Origin: CAYYWP01 sp050176585
GTDB lineage: Bacteria; Desulfobacterota; Binatia; HRBIN30; CADEER01
Direction: 5' to 3'
DNA: 64,000 nt
Assembly (NCBI GenBank): GCA_050176585.1
Contig: JBFXHX010000001.1
Location: forward strand, 286,513 to 350,512
The notes beneath the pieces were generated by a model. That model saw only the letters and a program-made list of their open reading frames with translations, was not told where the DNA came from and searched no databases. The translations under genes were made by a program, and so were the position numbers. This document shows positions 18,337 through 26,181 of the stretch, one piece after another. Numbering within the stretch: the stretch's first letter is position 1; every line of letters begins with the position of its first letter.

Positions 18337-18360
18337 CGCAGAGGCGCAGAGGCGCGGAGA
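18337..18360 (+). repeat. Dispersed GC-rich repeat, copy 3
   Basis: The block reads 'ccgcagaggcgcagaggcgcggag', with two or three tandem near-copies of a 9-base unit. It is partly palindromic with the following block at 18387-18397. It resembles other intergenic copies in this window (13314-13336, 15902-15927, 35741-35770). Confidence 0.55.
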
Positions 18361-18397
18361 GCCCGTGCTCGAAACGAGCGCGCTGCCTCCGCGCCTC
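18349..18397. terminator. Nested hairpin between convergent genes
   Basis: GAGGCGCGGAG (18349-18359) and CTCCGCGCCTC (18387-18397) are perfect 11-base inverted repeats, and within the loop GCTCG-AAA-CGAGC forms a second perfect hairpin. It sits between the convergent LLM oxidoreductase and MORN-like lipoprotein genes. The position suits a bidirectional terminator, although no T tract follows. It is built from the dispersed repeat. Confidence 0.5.
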
Positions 18398-18417
18398 GGC
18401 CCCTCGGCACTTCACAC

Positions 18418-19008
18418 TCAATGCCGGCCGTCCCGCGCGACGCTCTCGCGCACGACCTCGTCTAACATCTGCAGATACTTCGCGTCCGCTTCCAGCTCGT
18501 GGCGTACCGTGTCCGCGGAATCGGCCGCCGTCCGGATCTTGCCATCGCTTCCCCAGCAGCGCGCGTCCACCACTGCCCCGTTCTGCAATGCCGCTTCGCA
18601 CTTCGGCTCACCGGTGGGCCACCATGTGCGCCTGGTTCCGTGTTGCTGGTCCGCGGAGAACGGGACGTCGAGCCGGATGTTCCCGGCGCGCTTCGGGTAC
18701 GCGAACGCACCGTACCACATGCGGCACCGGCCGTTTTTGCGATCGCCGCTGTACGCCATCTCGACGACCTTGGTACTGGCGGCATCCCAGAACGTCCACG
18801 TCCCCTCGCGCCGGCCGCCGACGAATTGCCCGTCCGCATACAGCCGGCCGGTGGCGTCGTACAGCTTGTAGCTGCCGTTCGGCAGGCCGTCCGCCGAGTA
18901 CTCGACTTTGGCCGCCAGGGCCGATGGGATGACCTCGACCGGCCTGGGGGCGGCGCACGCCGCGCCGCAGGCGATGACCACGAGCGAGAGCAAATGGGCC
19001 GTGCGCAC
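18418..19008 (-). CDS. MORN-repeat-like lipoprotein
   Basis: This 196-residue protein has a hydrophobic signal peptide with possible lipobox cysteines at C14 and C18 (ACGAAC), so it is probably an envelope lipoprotein. The body carries MORN/YwqK-like modules of the type 'G..Y.LYD..GRLYADGQFVGGRREGTWTFWD' at about residues 45-80 and again, more loosely, to residue 145. Such repeats are found in many secreted or antitoxin-like proteins, so function cannot be inferred from them. The C-terminal 40 residues are helical and charged. No operon partner is evident; the response-regulator pair upstream ends 45 bp away on the same strand. Confidence 0.65.
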   Translation of the reverse strand: MRTAHLLSLVVIACGAACAAPRPVEVIPSALAAKVEYSADGLPNGSYKLYDATGRLYADGQFVGGRREGTWTFWDAASTKVVEMAYSGDRKNGRCRMWYGAFAYPKRAGNIRLDVPFSADQQHGTRRTWWPTGEPKCEAALQNGAVVDARCWGSDGKIRTAADSADTVRHELEADAKYLQMLDEVVRESVARDGRH

Positions 19009-19052
19009 GGCGCGTTGTCGCGCGCCGCCGCACCGGGTGCAAGCGCTCAGTG

Positions 19053-19445
19053 CTACCTGCTCAATTCATGATTGCAGTGCTGGCGGATGATGCTCAGCAC
19101 GTGTCGAAGCTCCGACGGCTTATCGATGTAGTCGGCCGCGCGCAGTTGCGGCGCGCTGTCTCGCACGTCGTCGACGGCGGAATAGGCGATGAACGGTATG
19201 CTTGCGATCGTCGCGTGCTTCAGCTGCTCCGCGCGAAACTCCACGCCGTTCATGACCGGCATGGTGAGATCCATTACGATCACGCACGGTTTGAGCCCCC
19301 CGAACAACAGCATCAACGCCTCGCGGCCATCGTGCGCGGTCGCTACGCGGTAGCCCTCGCCTTCCAGCATGAGGCGCATCACTTCGCATGTATCGATATG
19401 GTCATCGACGACCAGGATCGTGTCCGCTTCCCCCGTAGCCTCCAC
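19053..19445 (-). CDS. Single-domain response regulator (receiver only)
   Basis: This 130-residue protein is a CheY-like receiver with no output domain. The acidic pocket is D14-D15, the phospho-acceptor is D59 in VIVMDL, the switch Thr/Ser is in FIAYSA, and the conserved Lys is in DYIDKPSE. Translation starts at GTG (19445), preceded by GAGGTGAACCA. It follows the gene at 19459-19833 after 13 bp and forms an operon with it. The core VMDLTMPVMNGVEFRAEQLKH is shared with the regulator at 20162-20536, so these are paralogues. Likely partner kinases are not adjacent. Confidence 0.93.
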   Translation of the reverse strand: MEATGEADTILVVDDHIDTCEVMRLMLEGEGYRVATAHDGREALMLLFGGLKPCVIVMDLTMPVMNGVEFRAEQLKHATIASIPFIAYSAVDDVRDSAPQLRAADYIDKPSELRHVLSIIRQHCNHELSR

Positions 19446-19458
19446 TGGTTCACCTCGA

Positions 19459-19833
19459 TCAACAGAGGCAGTGCTGCCGCACCGCAGCTAACAACCGATC
19501 GATTTCCGCCGGTACTTCGGTGACCTCATCGCTGGCCAGCAGGCGCGCCTTGGTGCGCACGTCTTTCACGCCGGCATAGGCGAGCAATGGAATCCGTCCG
19601 AGCCGCGGATCGCTCTTGAGCTCGCGATGGAAATCGATGCCATTCATGATGGGCGACATCAAGTCGAGCAGGATGATGCACGGCGTGAACCCACCGCGAA
19701 GTTTGTTCAGCGCCTCGCGCGGATCGCGCGCCGTCTCCACGCCGCAGCCTTCGGCTTCGAAGATGTTTTTGAGACCCTCTCGCACGTCGTCGTGATCATC
19801 CACCAACAGGATCGGCGTTACAGCCCGTGTCAT
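19459..19833 (-). CDS. Single-domain response regulator with altered switch lysine
   Basis: This 124-residue receiver domain has the acidic pair D12-D13 and phospho-acceptor D57 in ILLDL. A strong GGAGG ribosome site precedes the ATG. Where receivers carry the invariant Lys before Pro (KP), this protein reads DEVTEVPAEIDRLL, with Val in place of Lys. Loss of that lysine usually weakens phosphorylation-dependent switching, so the protein may be phosphorylation-insensitive or act as a sink or partner. It is the first gene of a two-gene operon with the regulator at 19053. The DLMSPIMNGIDFHREL core is a more diverged version of the paralogue pattern. Confidence 0.92.
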   Translation of the reverse strand: MTRAVTPILLVDDHDDVREGLKNIFEAEGCGVETARDPREALNKLRGGFTPCIILLDLMSPIMNGIDFHRELKSDPRLGRIPLLAYAGVKDVRTKARLLASDEVTEVPAEIDRLLAAVRQHCLC

Positions 19834-20161
19834 CTACATGTCCTCCAATCCTCCGAGCCCATGCTGGACCACACCAGCTTTTGAAGCAGATCAACGATGC
19901 AATCGAACTGAGCAGATCAACGATGCAATCGACAGGCCACGAACAGCGCCTTCGAGTGATGAGTTCCGGAGAAGAGCGCGAGGCGCGCGCCACGGATGAG
20001 GTCAAACGATTTCCTCGCCGCTGCGTGTAAGATTTTCAGGTGCGCCCGTGTGTGAGCAGCGAGCCGCGCTCGCGCGCGTCAAAATTCGCTACTTCCGCGC
20101 GCGCCCCGTTGACAAGTCAGGGAAATCGGAAATGAAATGGAGTTGAGCGGCGCGGTGCGGC
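19834..20161. other. Divergent promoter space between response regulators, with a 26-bp tandem duplication
   Basis: No protein-coding frame is recognisable. The 328 bp separate divergently transcribed receiver genes and should hold both promoters. A perfect 21-base direct repeat (gcagatcaacgatgcaatcg and one further a) occurs at 19886-19906 and 19912-19932, a 26-base tandem period. It could be a regulator binding pair or a simple duplication. Confidence 0.6.
19886..19932 (+). repeat. 26-bp tandem direct repeat
   Basis: Two perfect 21-base copies start at 19886 and 19912, separated by the five bases actga. They lie about 55 bp upstream of the ATG of the minus-strand receiver operon (start 19833), within its likely promoter region. 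A regulatory role is possible but unproven. Confidence 0.75.
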
Positions 20162-20536
20162 ATGAAGCATATGCATCCCACAGTGTTGCTGATCGATGAT
20201 AACGCGGATACGTGCGAGCTTCTGAGGACTTCGCTGCACCTGAACGGGTACAACGTCGAAACGGCATCTACCGGTCGCGACGCCCTCTACAAGCTGCACT
20301 CGGGCTTGCGCCCGTGCGTCATCCTCATGGACCTGAACATGCCGGTGATGACGGGGTTCGAGTTTCGCCAGGAACAATTGCGTCACGAAGCGTTCAACGA
20401 CATCCCCGTGATCGTCTACTCCGGGGTGGTTGACGTGCAGGAAAACGCCCAACACCTCAATGCCGCCGCATACGCTCAGAAGCCGCTGCAGCTGGAGGAG
20501 CTGGTCTCGCTGGTGCGGCGGCACTGCTTGAAGTAG
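20162..20536 (+). CDS. Single-domain response regulator
   Basis: This 124-residue CheY-like receiver has D12-D13, phospho-acceptor D57 in VILMDL and the conserved Lys in AYAQKPLQLEEL. The segment PCVILMDLNMPVMTGFEFRQEQLRH is nearly that of the protein at 19053, showing recent paralogy. It is transcribed away from the other two regulators. It has no DNA-binding output, so it should act by protein contact or phospho-relay. The nearest candidate purine-rich ribosome site is about 25 bases from the ATG, so translation may be weak. Confidence 0.92.
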   Translation: MKHMHPTVLLIDDNADTCELLRTSLHLNGYNVETASTGRDALYKLHSGLRPCVILMDLNMPVMTGFEFRQEQLRHEAFNDIPVIVYSGVVDVQENAQHLNAAAYAQKPLQLEELVSLVRRHCLK

Positions 20537-20609
20537 GTCCGGTCAGCTCGCCGCAAGGGGTGCCCGCGTGTGCTACGGCAGCTTTGCGCCGCGGCGCCGC
20601 GCGTACTGT

Positions 20610-21656
20610 TCACCTGAGGTAGTAGAGGATTGCGAAGCCGCCGGCGGCGGTCACCAGTACGGCGAAGGAATCGAGCCCGATGCCGAACAACGTGCGCCGG
20701 GATCGCGTGACGAGGCCGACGAGATAAATGCAGGTCAGCGCATTGCCGACGAGGACGCCAAACAAGGCGAACGAGCCGACCTCGCTCAGAACCGGTCCCC
20801 CGCAATAGAAAGCGTCGGCGAGAAAGATGAGCCCGGTCGAGCACAGGTTGGTCCCGAAGGCATCCGAGAACGCCATATCGAATTCCCTGATGCGGGCGGA
20901 TGAGAGCATGGTGCTGAGCTCGGGAAGCGTGGTCACCAGCCCGCCAAAGAGGAATCCGACGTAGCTCGCGCCGAGGCCCGTCTGTTCGGCCAGCAGCTCG
21001 GCGCTGAACGCGAGGACCGTGGTCGCCGACACGACAGCGGCAGCTGCGACCACCGCTTTCGTCACCAGCGGTGGCAGAGCCCGAGCGTGCTCCTCCGCGG
21101 TCTGCTCCACCGGCTCGACTTGGTTTCGTTGTGGATGGTCGGGCGACCAGGGCCGGTACGGTTCGAGGTGTCGCACCAGGTACACCGAGATGACGTAGAG
21201 GGCGATGAGCAGCGAGGTCCACACGCCCACGCCGGTTCCCGGCACGGGTATATCGCCGGCCGTGATGCCAGCCGCTGCGAGCGTCAGCATCAGTGCGACC
21301 ATCGCGCCCTGGAGCATGACGACGGGCCGCTCGACGTCGGACGACAATGGCTCCCGCACGGTGACGAAGTCCGTGATGGCCACCACGACCATGGACATCC
21401 CGATCCCTCCGAGAAGCCCGTTCACCGCGAGCTCGGCGCTGCCACGCGCGGCGGCGACCGCTGCGAAGGTCATCTCCGGCAGCGAGACGACTACGCCGAG
21501 GAGCACGACGCCGATGAACGCATGGCCAATACTGGTGTGCTTCGCGATGGCATCGGCGGCGCGCGCAAGGCGCTCGCCCGCGTACCAGACGATCGCCGAC
21601 GCGATCAGGAATGCCGCGATGTTGCCGAAAGCGCCGAGGTCGCTCAGCGGGCTCAT
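20610..21656 (-). CDS. Sodium/calcium antiporter family membrane protein
   Basis: This 348-residue protein belongs to the Ca2+/cation antiporter (CaCA) superfamily. Two inverted alpha repeats are visible. The first is VLLGVVVSLPEMTFAAVAAA with GGIGMSMVVVAITDF (about residues 48-95). The second is GFLFGGLVTTLPELSTML with SDAFGTNLCSTGLIFLAD (about 240-290). The LPE motifs carry the ion-binding glutamates. Between the halves is a cytoplasmic loop of about 40 polar residues. I use the ATG at 21656, which follows GAGAG and begins the first helix. The frame stays open for another 108 codons upstream, but those residues are compositionally unlike protein. The transported ion (Ca2+ or other) is inferred from family only. 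Confidence 0.85.
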   Translation of the reverse strand: MSPLSDLGAFGNIAAFLIASAIVWYAGERLARAADAIAKHTSIGHAFIGVVLLGVVVSLPEMTFAAVAAARGSAELAVNGLLGGIGMSMVVVAITDFVTVREPLSSDVERPVVMLQGAMVALMLTLAAAGITAGDIPVPGTGVGVWTSLLIALYVISVYLVRHLEPYRPWSPDHPQRNQVEPVEQTAEEHARALPPLVTKAVVAAAAVVSATTVLAFSAELLAEQTGLGASYVGFLFGGLVTTLPELSTMLSSARIREFDMAFSDAFGTNLCSTGLIFLADAFYCGGPVLSEVGSFALFGVLVGNALTCIYLVGLVTRSRRTLFGIGLDSFAVLVTAAGGFAILYYLR

Positions 21657-21840
21657 GTGTCTCTCACTCGCGGGCGCGTGTGCAGACGTGATCGGCACGC
21701 ACTGTCGCATCACGGCGAGTGCGCACTGTGCTGTCGATAGCACGTGAACGTGTCGCGCGTTTCGACAAGTGAAGTGTCCGCTCAGCGCATCCGCTGGAAG
21801 GCGGGCGGAGGGTGGCGCGGAGTGCGCGGTGCTCGGGCTC

Positions 21841-22194
21841 TCATATTTCGCATCCCGGTGCCAGGATGGCCGGCAAGGCGGTCCAGCCGATGGCCACCAG
21901 CGACAACCCGCCGGTAAGCGCCGTGAGCCGGTCGAAGAAGCGATCCGGATCGGCGCCACGTGGGCGGCGCAGCGCGGCAATGGTGATCGCCGCGGTCGCC
22001 GCGAGCGCGAGCACCGTCAGCATACCGATCACCGAAGGCACCAAGCCGATGCCGTCGATCGTCGTAGCGCCGAGCTGCCGGGCGCACGCCACTGCGGTCC
22101 ACGCGTACACGGCGGTCAGATGCGCAAACCAGATGACGAGACCGGCGGTCACGCGAATGCTCTGGCGGACGAAGCGGCGCTGCGAGGCTTCCAT
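21841..22194 (-). CDS. Small membrane protein of the cytochrome oxidase operon
   Basis: This 117-residue protein has three predicted transmembrane helices (about residues 14-38, 48-72 and 90-112) and no motif I recognise. It starts five bases after the stop of the CoxA-CoxC fusion and is therefore the last gene of the oxidase operon. Position and size recall accessory subunits or assembly proteins (CoxIV/CtaF-like), but the sequence does not prove this. A longer open frame exists upstream but lies inside the oxidase gene in another frame; the ATG at 22194 is preferred. Confidence 0.6.
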   Translation of the reverse strand: MEASQRRFVRQSIRVTAGLVIWFAHLTAVYAWTAVACARQLGATTIDGIGLVPSVIGMLTVLALAATAAITIAALRRPRGADPDRFFDRLTALTGGLSLVAIGWTALPAILAPGCEI

Positions 22195-22199
22195 CGCAC

Positions 22200-24731
22200 T
22201 CAGGGCAGGACCCGCGGTATGGCGTGGGTGAGGGCGAGTCCCACCAATCCCTGGCCGACTGTGTAGTGCCAGAAGAGCATCGTGTTCTCGAACGTCACGG
22301 TGCGCCGGCGATCGAGCAACCCGAACAGCGAGCGTGCCAAGGTGTAAAGGGCCATCAAGATCGCCGTGGCCACGTATGCGGCCTGGAGGGCGATTACAGT
22401 ATAGACGACCGCGCCATAGCTGCTGTCGGTGGGCCGCAGTCCCGTCTGCCATTGGCTCCACACGTCGGCGGCCCAGGCAGCCGCCAGCAAGGGCACCGCG
22501 AGCAGCAGCGCGGCGCGCACCGCGGCCGGGCCGCGCCGCTCGGAGCGCGCGAGCGCTCGTCGACCGAGCACAAACACGCCGCTGCTCAGCGCGAGCAGTG
22601 CCGCGGCGATTAGCGCCCACCGGGCCAGCGGGAACGGCAGACCGCTCGCCGCTGGCCAGACGGCTGGCGATACCAGCCACAAGTAGAAGTACGAGAAGAC
22701 GAGCGAGCCGAAGAGCGCGCCCGCGACCAGCAGCAGCACCACCATCGCCCACCACGAGTGCGATAGCGGACCGGTTGCATACACCGGCAGGACCACGCCC
22801 CCGCCGATGTCCACCGGCGGGTGCGAGGGGCCGGGATCAGTGTCCCACAGCCACCGGATGATCATGGCGATCGCGGCGGCGGCGCAGATCACCGCTGGCA
22901 GTACGAGCTTGAGCGTCAAAGAGAAAAAGCACAACGCGGTGAGCCATGCCGCGAGGAAGGGCGCCCAGCTCTGGCTCGGCATCTGCAGCAGATATTGCGG
23001 CTGCGCCTCGATCGGGCTCGTGACGATCGTTTCCCGCCGTCCGGTCAACGTGCCCGGCAGATAGTAACGCCCCGCCCTGACGTCCTCCGACAGGTTCGGC
23101 TGCTCCCATAGCGGCTCTCGGCTGGTGACGATCGGGATGCTGCGCACGCCGTAGTTGGCGTTCGGCAACCACTCCAGCGTGCTCGCCCCCCAGATGTTGC
23201 CGGCACCGCCCTCGTCTTCGAGGCTATCCGGACGGAACCGATGCACCACGTCAAAGAGGAACACCAGCACGCCCGCCGCGAGCACGAACGCGCCGGCGGT
23301 GGTGATGAGGTTGAGCCATTCCCAGCCGAGCTCGGCGGGATACGTGTAGACGCGGCGCGGCATGCCGAGCAGCCCCATGACGTGCATCGGGAAGAACGCG
23401 ACATTGAACCCGATGAACATGAGCACGAACACCCAGCGGCCGAGCCGTTCGGAGAGCGGCCGGCTGCTGGCGCTCGGCGCCCAGTAGTAGAACGCGGCGA
23501 ACAGCGGAAAGACCATGCCGCCGATCAGCACGTAGTGAAAATGGCCGACGACGAAGTAGGTGTCGTGCATCTGCCAGTCGAAAGGCACCACGCCGACCAT
23601 CACGCCGGTCAAACCGCCGAGCGTGAAGATGAACAGGAAACCCAGGATGAACAGCGTCGGAACGGTGAAGCGCAGGCGGCCGGCGGCGAGGGTGGCGATC
23701 CACGCGAATACCTGAATACTGCTCGGCACGGCGACAGCCAGGGTTCCGGCGGAAAAAAAGCTCACGGAGAGCTCCGGGATGCCGGTGGTGAACATGTGGT
23801 GCACCCAGACGCCGAGGCTGATGACGCCGGTGGCGAGCAAGCCGAGGACGACATAGCGATAGCCGACCAGCGGTGTGCGCGCCATGGTCGGCAGAATGGT
23901 GGAGACGAAACCGGCGGCGGGGAGGAAGATGATGTAGACCTCGGGATGGCCGAAGAACCAGAACAGGTGCTGCCAGAGCAGGGGATCACCACCGCGCTCG
24001 GCGATGAAGAACGGCCATTGGAAGGCGCGCTCGAGCTCGAGCAACAGGGTGCCGAGGATGATCGCGGGAAAGCCGAAGATGATCATCCCCGCGAACACCA
24101 GCATCGCCCACGCGTAGATCGGCAGCTTGTCGAGCGACATGCCGGGCGCGCGGGTGCGCAGCACGCCGACGGCGATCTCGACGGCTCCCGCAATCGCCGA
24201 GATTTCGATGAAGCCGATGCCGAGCAGCCAGAAATCGGTGTTGTGGCCCGGCGAATACTCGTAGCTGGTGAGCGGCGGGTACATGAACCAGCCGCCATCG
24301 GGCGCGAGGTCGAAGAAGATGCTCCCGAAGAAGAGCAAGCCGCCAACCGCGTAGGCCCAGAACGCGTACGCGCCAAGGCGTGGAAAGGGCAGGTCGCGCG
24401 CGGCCTGCATGTTCGGCAGCAGGTATACGCTCATCGCTTCGACCGCCGGCACGGCGAACAGGAACATCATCACCGTGCCGTGCATGGTGAAGAACTGGTT
24501 GTAGCGTTCCTGGCTGATCAGCTCGTTCTCGGCTACCGCGAGCTGCGTGCGCATGAGCAGCGCGAGCACGCCGGCGAGAAGGAAGAAGAGGAGCGCGGTG
24601 GCGACGTAAAACAGCCCCACGTAAGTATTGTTGACCACGGTCAGGAAGTTCAGGCCGCGCGGCGTCGCCCATACCTCGCGCAAGCGCTCGAGCTCCTCCC
24701 GCGGCCGCGGAACCGGGTTCGGATATTCCAT
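22200..24731 (-). CDS. Cytochrome c oxidase subunit I+III fusion
   Basis: This 843-residue protein fuses CoxA/CtaD (about residues 20-560) with CoxC/CtaE (about 610-843). In the subunit I part the haem a ligand H84 (HGTVMMF), the CuB ligand and cross-linked tyrosine H262-PEV-Y266, CuB ligands H311-H312, and haem ligands H397 and H399 (GHFHYV) are all present. The protein should therefore be a catalytically competent A-type haem-copper oxidase that reduces O2 to water and pumps protons. The subunit III part ends FENTMLFWHYTVGQG, the familiar subunit III tail. Such I/III fusions occur in caa3 oxidases. It follows coxB by 86 bp. Confidence 0.95.
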   Translation of the reverse strand: MEYPNPVPRPREELERLREVWATPRGLNFLTVVNNTYVGLFYVATALLFFLLAGVLALLMRTQLAVAENELISQERYNQFFTMHGTVMMFLFAVPAVEAMSVYLLPNMQAARDLPFPRLGAYAFWAYAVGGLLFFGSIFFDLAPDGGWFMYPPLTSYEYSPGHNTDFWLLGIGFIEISAIAGAVEIAVGVLRTRAPGMSLDKLPIYAWAMLVFAGMIIFGFPAIILGTLLLELERAFQWPFFIAERGGDPLLWQHLFWFFGHPEVYIIFLPAAGFVSTILPTMARTPLVGYRYVVLGLLATGVISLGVWVHHMFTTGIPELSVSFFSAGTLAVAVPSSIQVFAWIATLAAGRLRFTVPTLFILGFLFIFTLGGLTGVMVGVVPFDWQMHDTYFVVGHFHYVLIGGMVFPLFAAFYYWAPSASSRPLSERLGRWVFVLMFIGFNVAFFPMHVMGLLGMPRRVYTYPAELGWEWLNLITTAGAFVLAAGVLVFLFDVVHRFRPDSLEDEGGAGNIWGASTLEWLPNANYGVRSIPIVTSREPLWEQPNLSEDVRAGRYYLPGTLTGRRETIVTSPIEAQPQYLLQMPSQSWAPFLAAWLTALCFFSLTLKLVLPAVICAAAAIAMIIRWLWDTDPGPSHPPVDIGGGVVLPVYATGPLSHSWWAMVVLLLVAGALFGSLVFSYFYLWLVSPAVWPAASGLPFPLARWALIAAALLALSSGVFVLGRRALARSERRGPAAVRAALLLAVPLLAAAWAADVWSQWQTGLRPTDSSYGAVVYTVIALQAAYVATAILMALYTLARSLFGLLDRRRTVTFENTMLFWHYTVGQGLVGLALTHAIPRVLP

Positions 24732-24817
24732 TGCCGTTCAACAGCGCTCGCGGGCACCGCGGCGGCGGACGTCGCCATTACGCGGCAGCGGCGTGGTGTC
24801 GAAGCGCGGCGGCATGG

Positions 24818-25798
24818 TCACTCGAGGCTCGCCAGCCAGCTCGCCATCGCGCGCAACTCGACGCCTTGGAAGACCGCGAAAGACGGCATGCGGTTGCCGG
24901 GTTTGACGCGCTGGCTGCCCGCGATCCAGCCCGCCATCGTGCCGGTGTGGTTGGGCAGCACGCCCGCCGCCAGTTGGCGGCGTCCCCCGACGTGCGTGAG
25001 ATCGGGGCCGATCACGCCGTCAGCCGCCGTACCGGCGACGGTGTGACAGGCACCGCAGCCGCCGGCGAGGAAAAGCTCCCGGCCGCGCGCGCGGAACGGA
25101 TCGGCGGGCGGCGGCGCGGCCGCGCGTTGGCGCTCGCGCCATGCGGCGAACTCCGGCTCGCTGACCACCACGACGTGAAACGCCATCAGCGCGTGCGGCC
25201 CGCCGCAATACTCCGCGCACTGCCCGCGGTACACTCCCGGCACGTCGGCGCGCAAGCGCAGGCGATTGATGCGGCCGGGGATCATGTCGAGCTTGCCGGC
25301 GAGCTGCGGCACCCAGAAGCTGTGGATCACGTCCGCGGTGGCGAGGCGAAGGTCGACCGGTACGCCGGCCGGCAGCCAGATTTCGTTGGCGGTCGCGAAT
25401 GCGGCGCCGTCGCCCGCCGCCGGGTAGTGCACGCGCCACCACCACTGCTCGCCGATCACGTCGATGACGACGGCCGGCGGCTGATCGCTGTCCCGCAACG
25501 AGTGGGTCAGGACGAGCTCATACCAGAGCAGGCCGGTGAGCACGCCGATCGGCAGCGCGATGCCGCCGCCGACGATCACGCGCTCGCCGGCGAGCCAGCG
25601 CCGCCGTGTCGCCGGGGCGGCAATTGCGTAGACGGTCAGTGCGAGGACCAGGAGCATGATGAGGGCGCCGCCCGCGAACAGGACCACGGCGAGCCCGCTC
25701 ACGACTGCGGCTTCTGGCCCGCGCGGCGCCAGCACGGATTGCTCACCGGTACAGGCGGCGAAGAGTAGCGCGGCAACGCTGTGAAGCGATCGGCGCAT
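24818..25798 (-). CDS. coxB: Cytochrome c oxidase subunit II with fused cytochrome c (caa3 type)
   Basis: This 326-residue protein has two N-terminal transmembrane helices (about residues 33-60 and 75-97) and a CuA cupredoxin domain. All CuA ligands are visible: H159, C194, E196, C198, H202 and M205 (CAEYCGGPHALM). A C-terminal cytochrome c domain has C248-GAC-H252 and a later Met in RMPSF. Subunit II accepts electrons from cytochrome c and passes them to haem a; the fused haem makes this a caa3 oxidase. The first residues form a lipoprotein-like signal (LLFAAC). I use the ATG at 25798, eight bases after the preceding cytochrome's stop codon. Confidence 0.94.
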   Translation of the reverse strand: MRRSLHSVAALLFAACTGEQSVLAPRGPEAAVVSGLAVVLFAGGALIMLLVLALTVYAIAAPATRRRWLAGERVIVGGGIALPIGVLTGLLWYELVLTHSLRDSDQPPAVVIDVIGEQWWWRVHYPAAGDGAAFATANEIWLPAGVPVDLRLATADVIHSFWVPQLAGKLDMIPGRINRLRLRADVPGVYRGQCAEYCGGPHALMAFHVVVVSEPEFAAWRERQRAAAPPPADPFRARGRELFLAGGCGACHTVAGTAADGVIGPDLTHVGGRRQLAAGVLPNHTGTMAGWIAGSQRVKPGNRMPSFAVFQGVELRAMASWLASLE

Positions 25799-25806
25799 CA
25801 CCCCGG

Positions 25807-26181
25807 TCAGCGCAACGTGTAGAGATAGGCCGCGACGTCGTGAGCTTCGCGGTCGCTCAGCGGGAGTTCCGGCATGAGCGTTTCGGGAGCGATGGAGGGC
25901 GCGTCGCGAACCCACTGCACCAGCACGCTCGGCCGGTTGGGCACGACACCCGCGATGTACGCCCGGCGCGCGAACCCGTCGAGCGACGGGCCGAGCATGC
26001 CGCGCGCGCCGCGCACGCCCGGGATGACGTGGCACACGCCGCACTCGATCCGGGCGATGATGCGTGCGCCGGACTGCGCGTCGCCGAGCATGGGCGGCAC
26101 ATCGGCCGGCGGCTCCGTCTGGCAGCCCGCCCCGGTGAGGAACGCGAACAGGACCAATGCCGTGCGCGCGCTCAGGGCCAT
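25807..26181 (-). CDS. Monoheme cytochrome c lipoprotein
   Basis: This 124-residue exported protein has a signal peptide ending in a lipobox (LTGAGC, Cys20) and one haem c site at C47-GVC-H51, with a probable axial Met in LMPELPLSD. The C-terminus DVAAYLYTLR is typical of class I cytochrome c. It overlaps the end of the triheme gene by ten bases and ends just before coxB, so it belongs to the oxidase operon and probably feeds electrons to CuA. It is separate from the cytochrome domain fused to CoxB, which gives two extra haem carriers. Confidence 0.88.
   Translation of the reverse strand: MALSARTALVLFAFLTGAGCQTEPPADVPPMLGDAQSGARIIARIECGVCHVIPGVRGARGMLGPSLDGFARRAYIAGVVPNRPSVLVQWVRDAPSIAPETLMPELPLSDREAHDVAAYLYTLR

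Noticed and set aside
21657..21980. 108-codon upstream extension of the Na/Ca antiporter frame
   Set aside because: Residues are Ser/Arg/Cys-rich and not hydrophobic. The ATG at 21656 has a ribosome site and starts the first helix.
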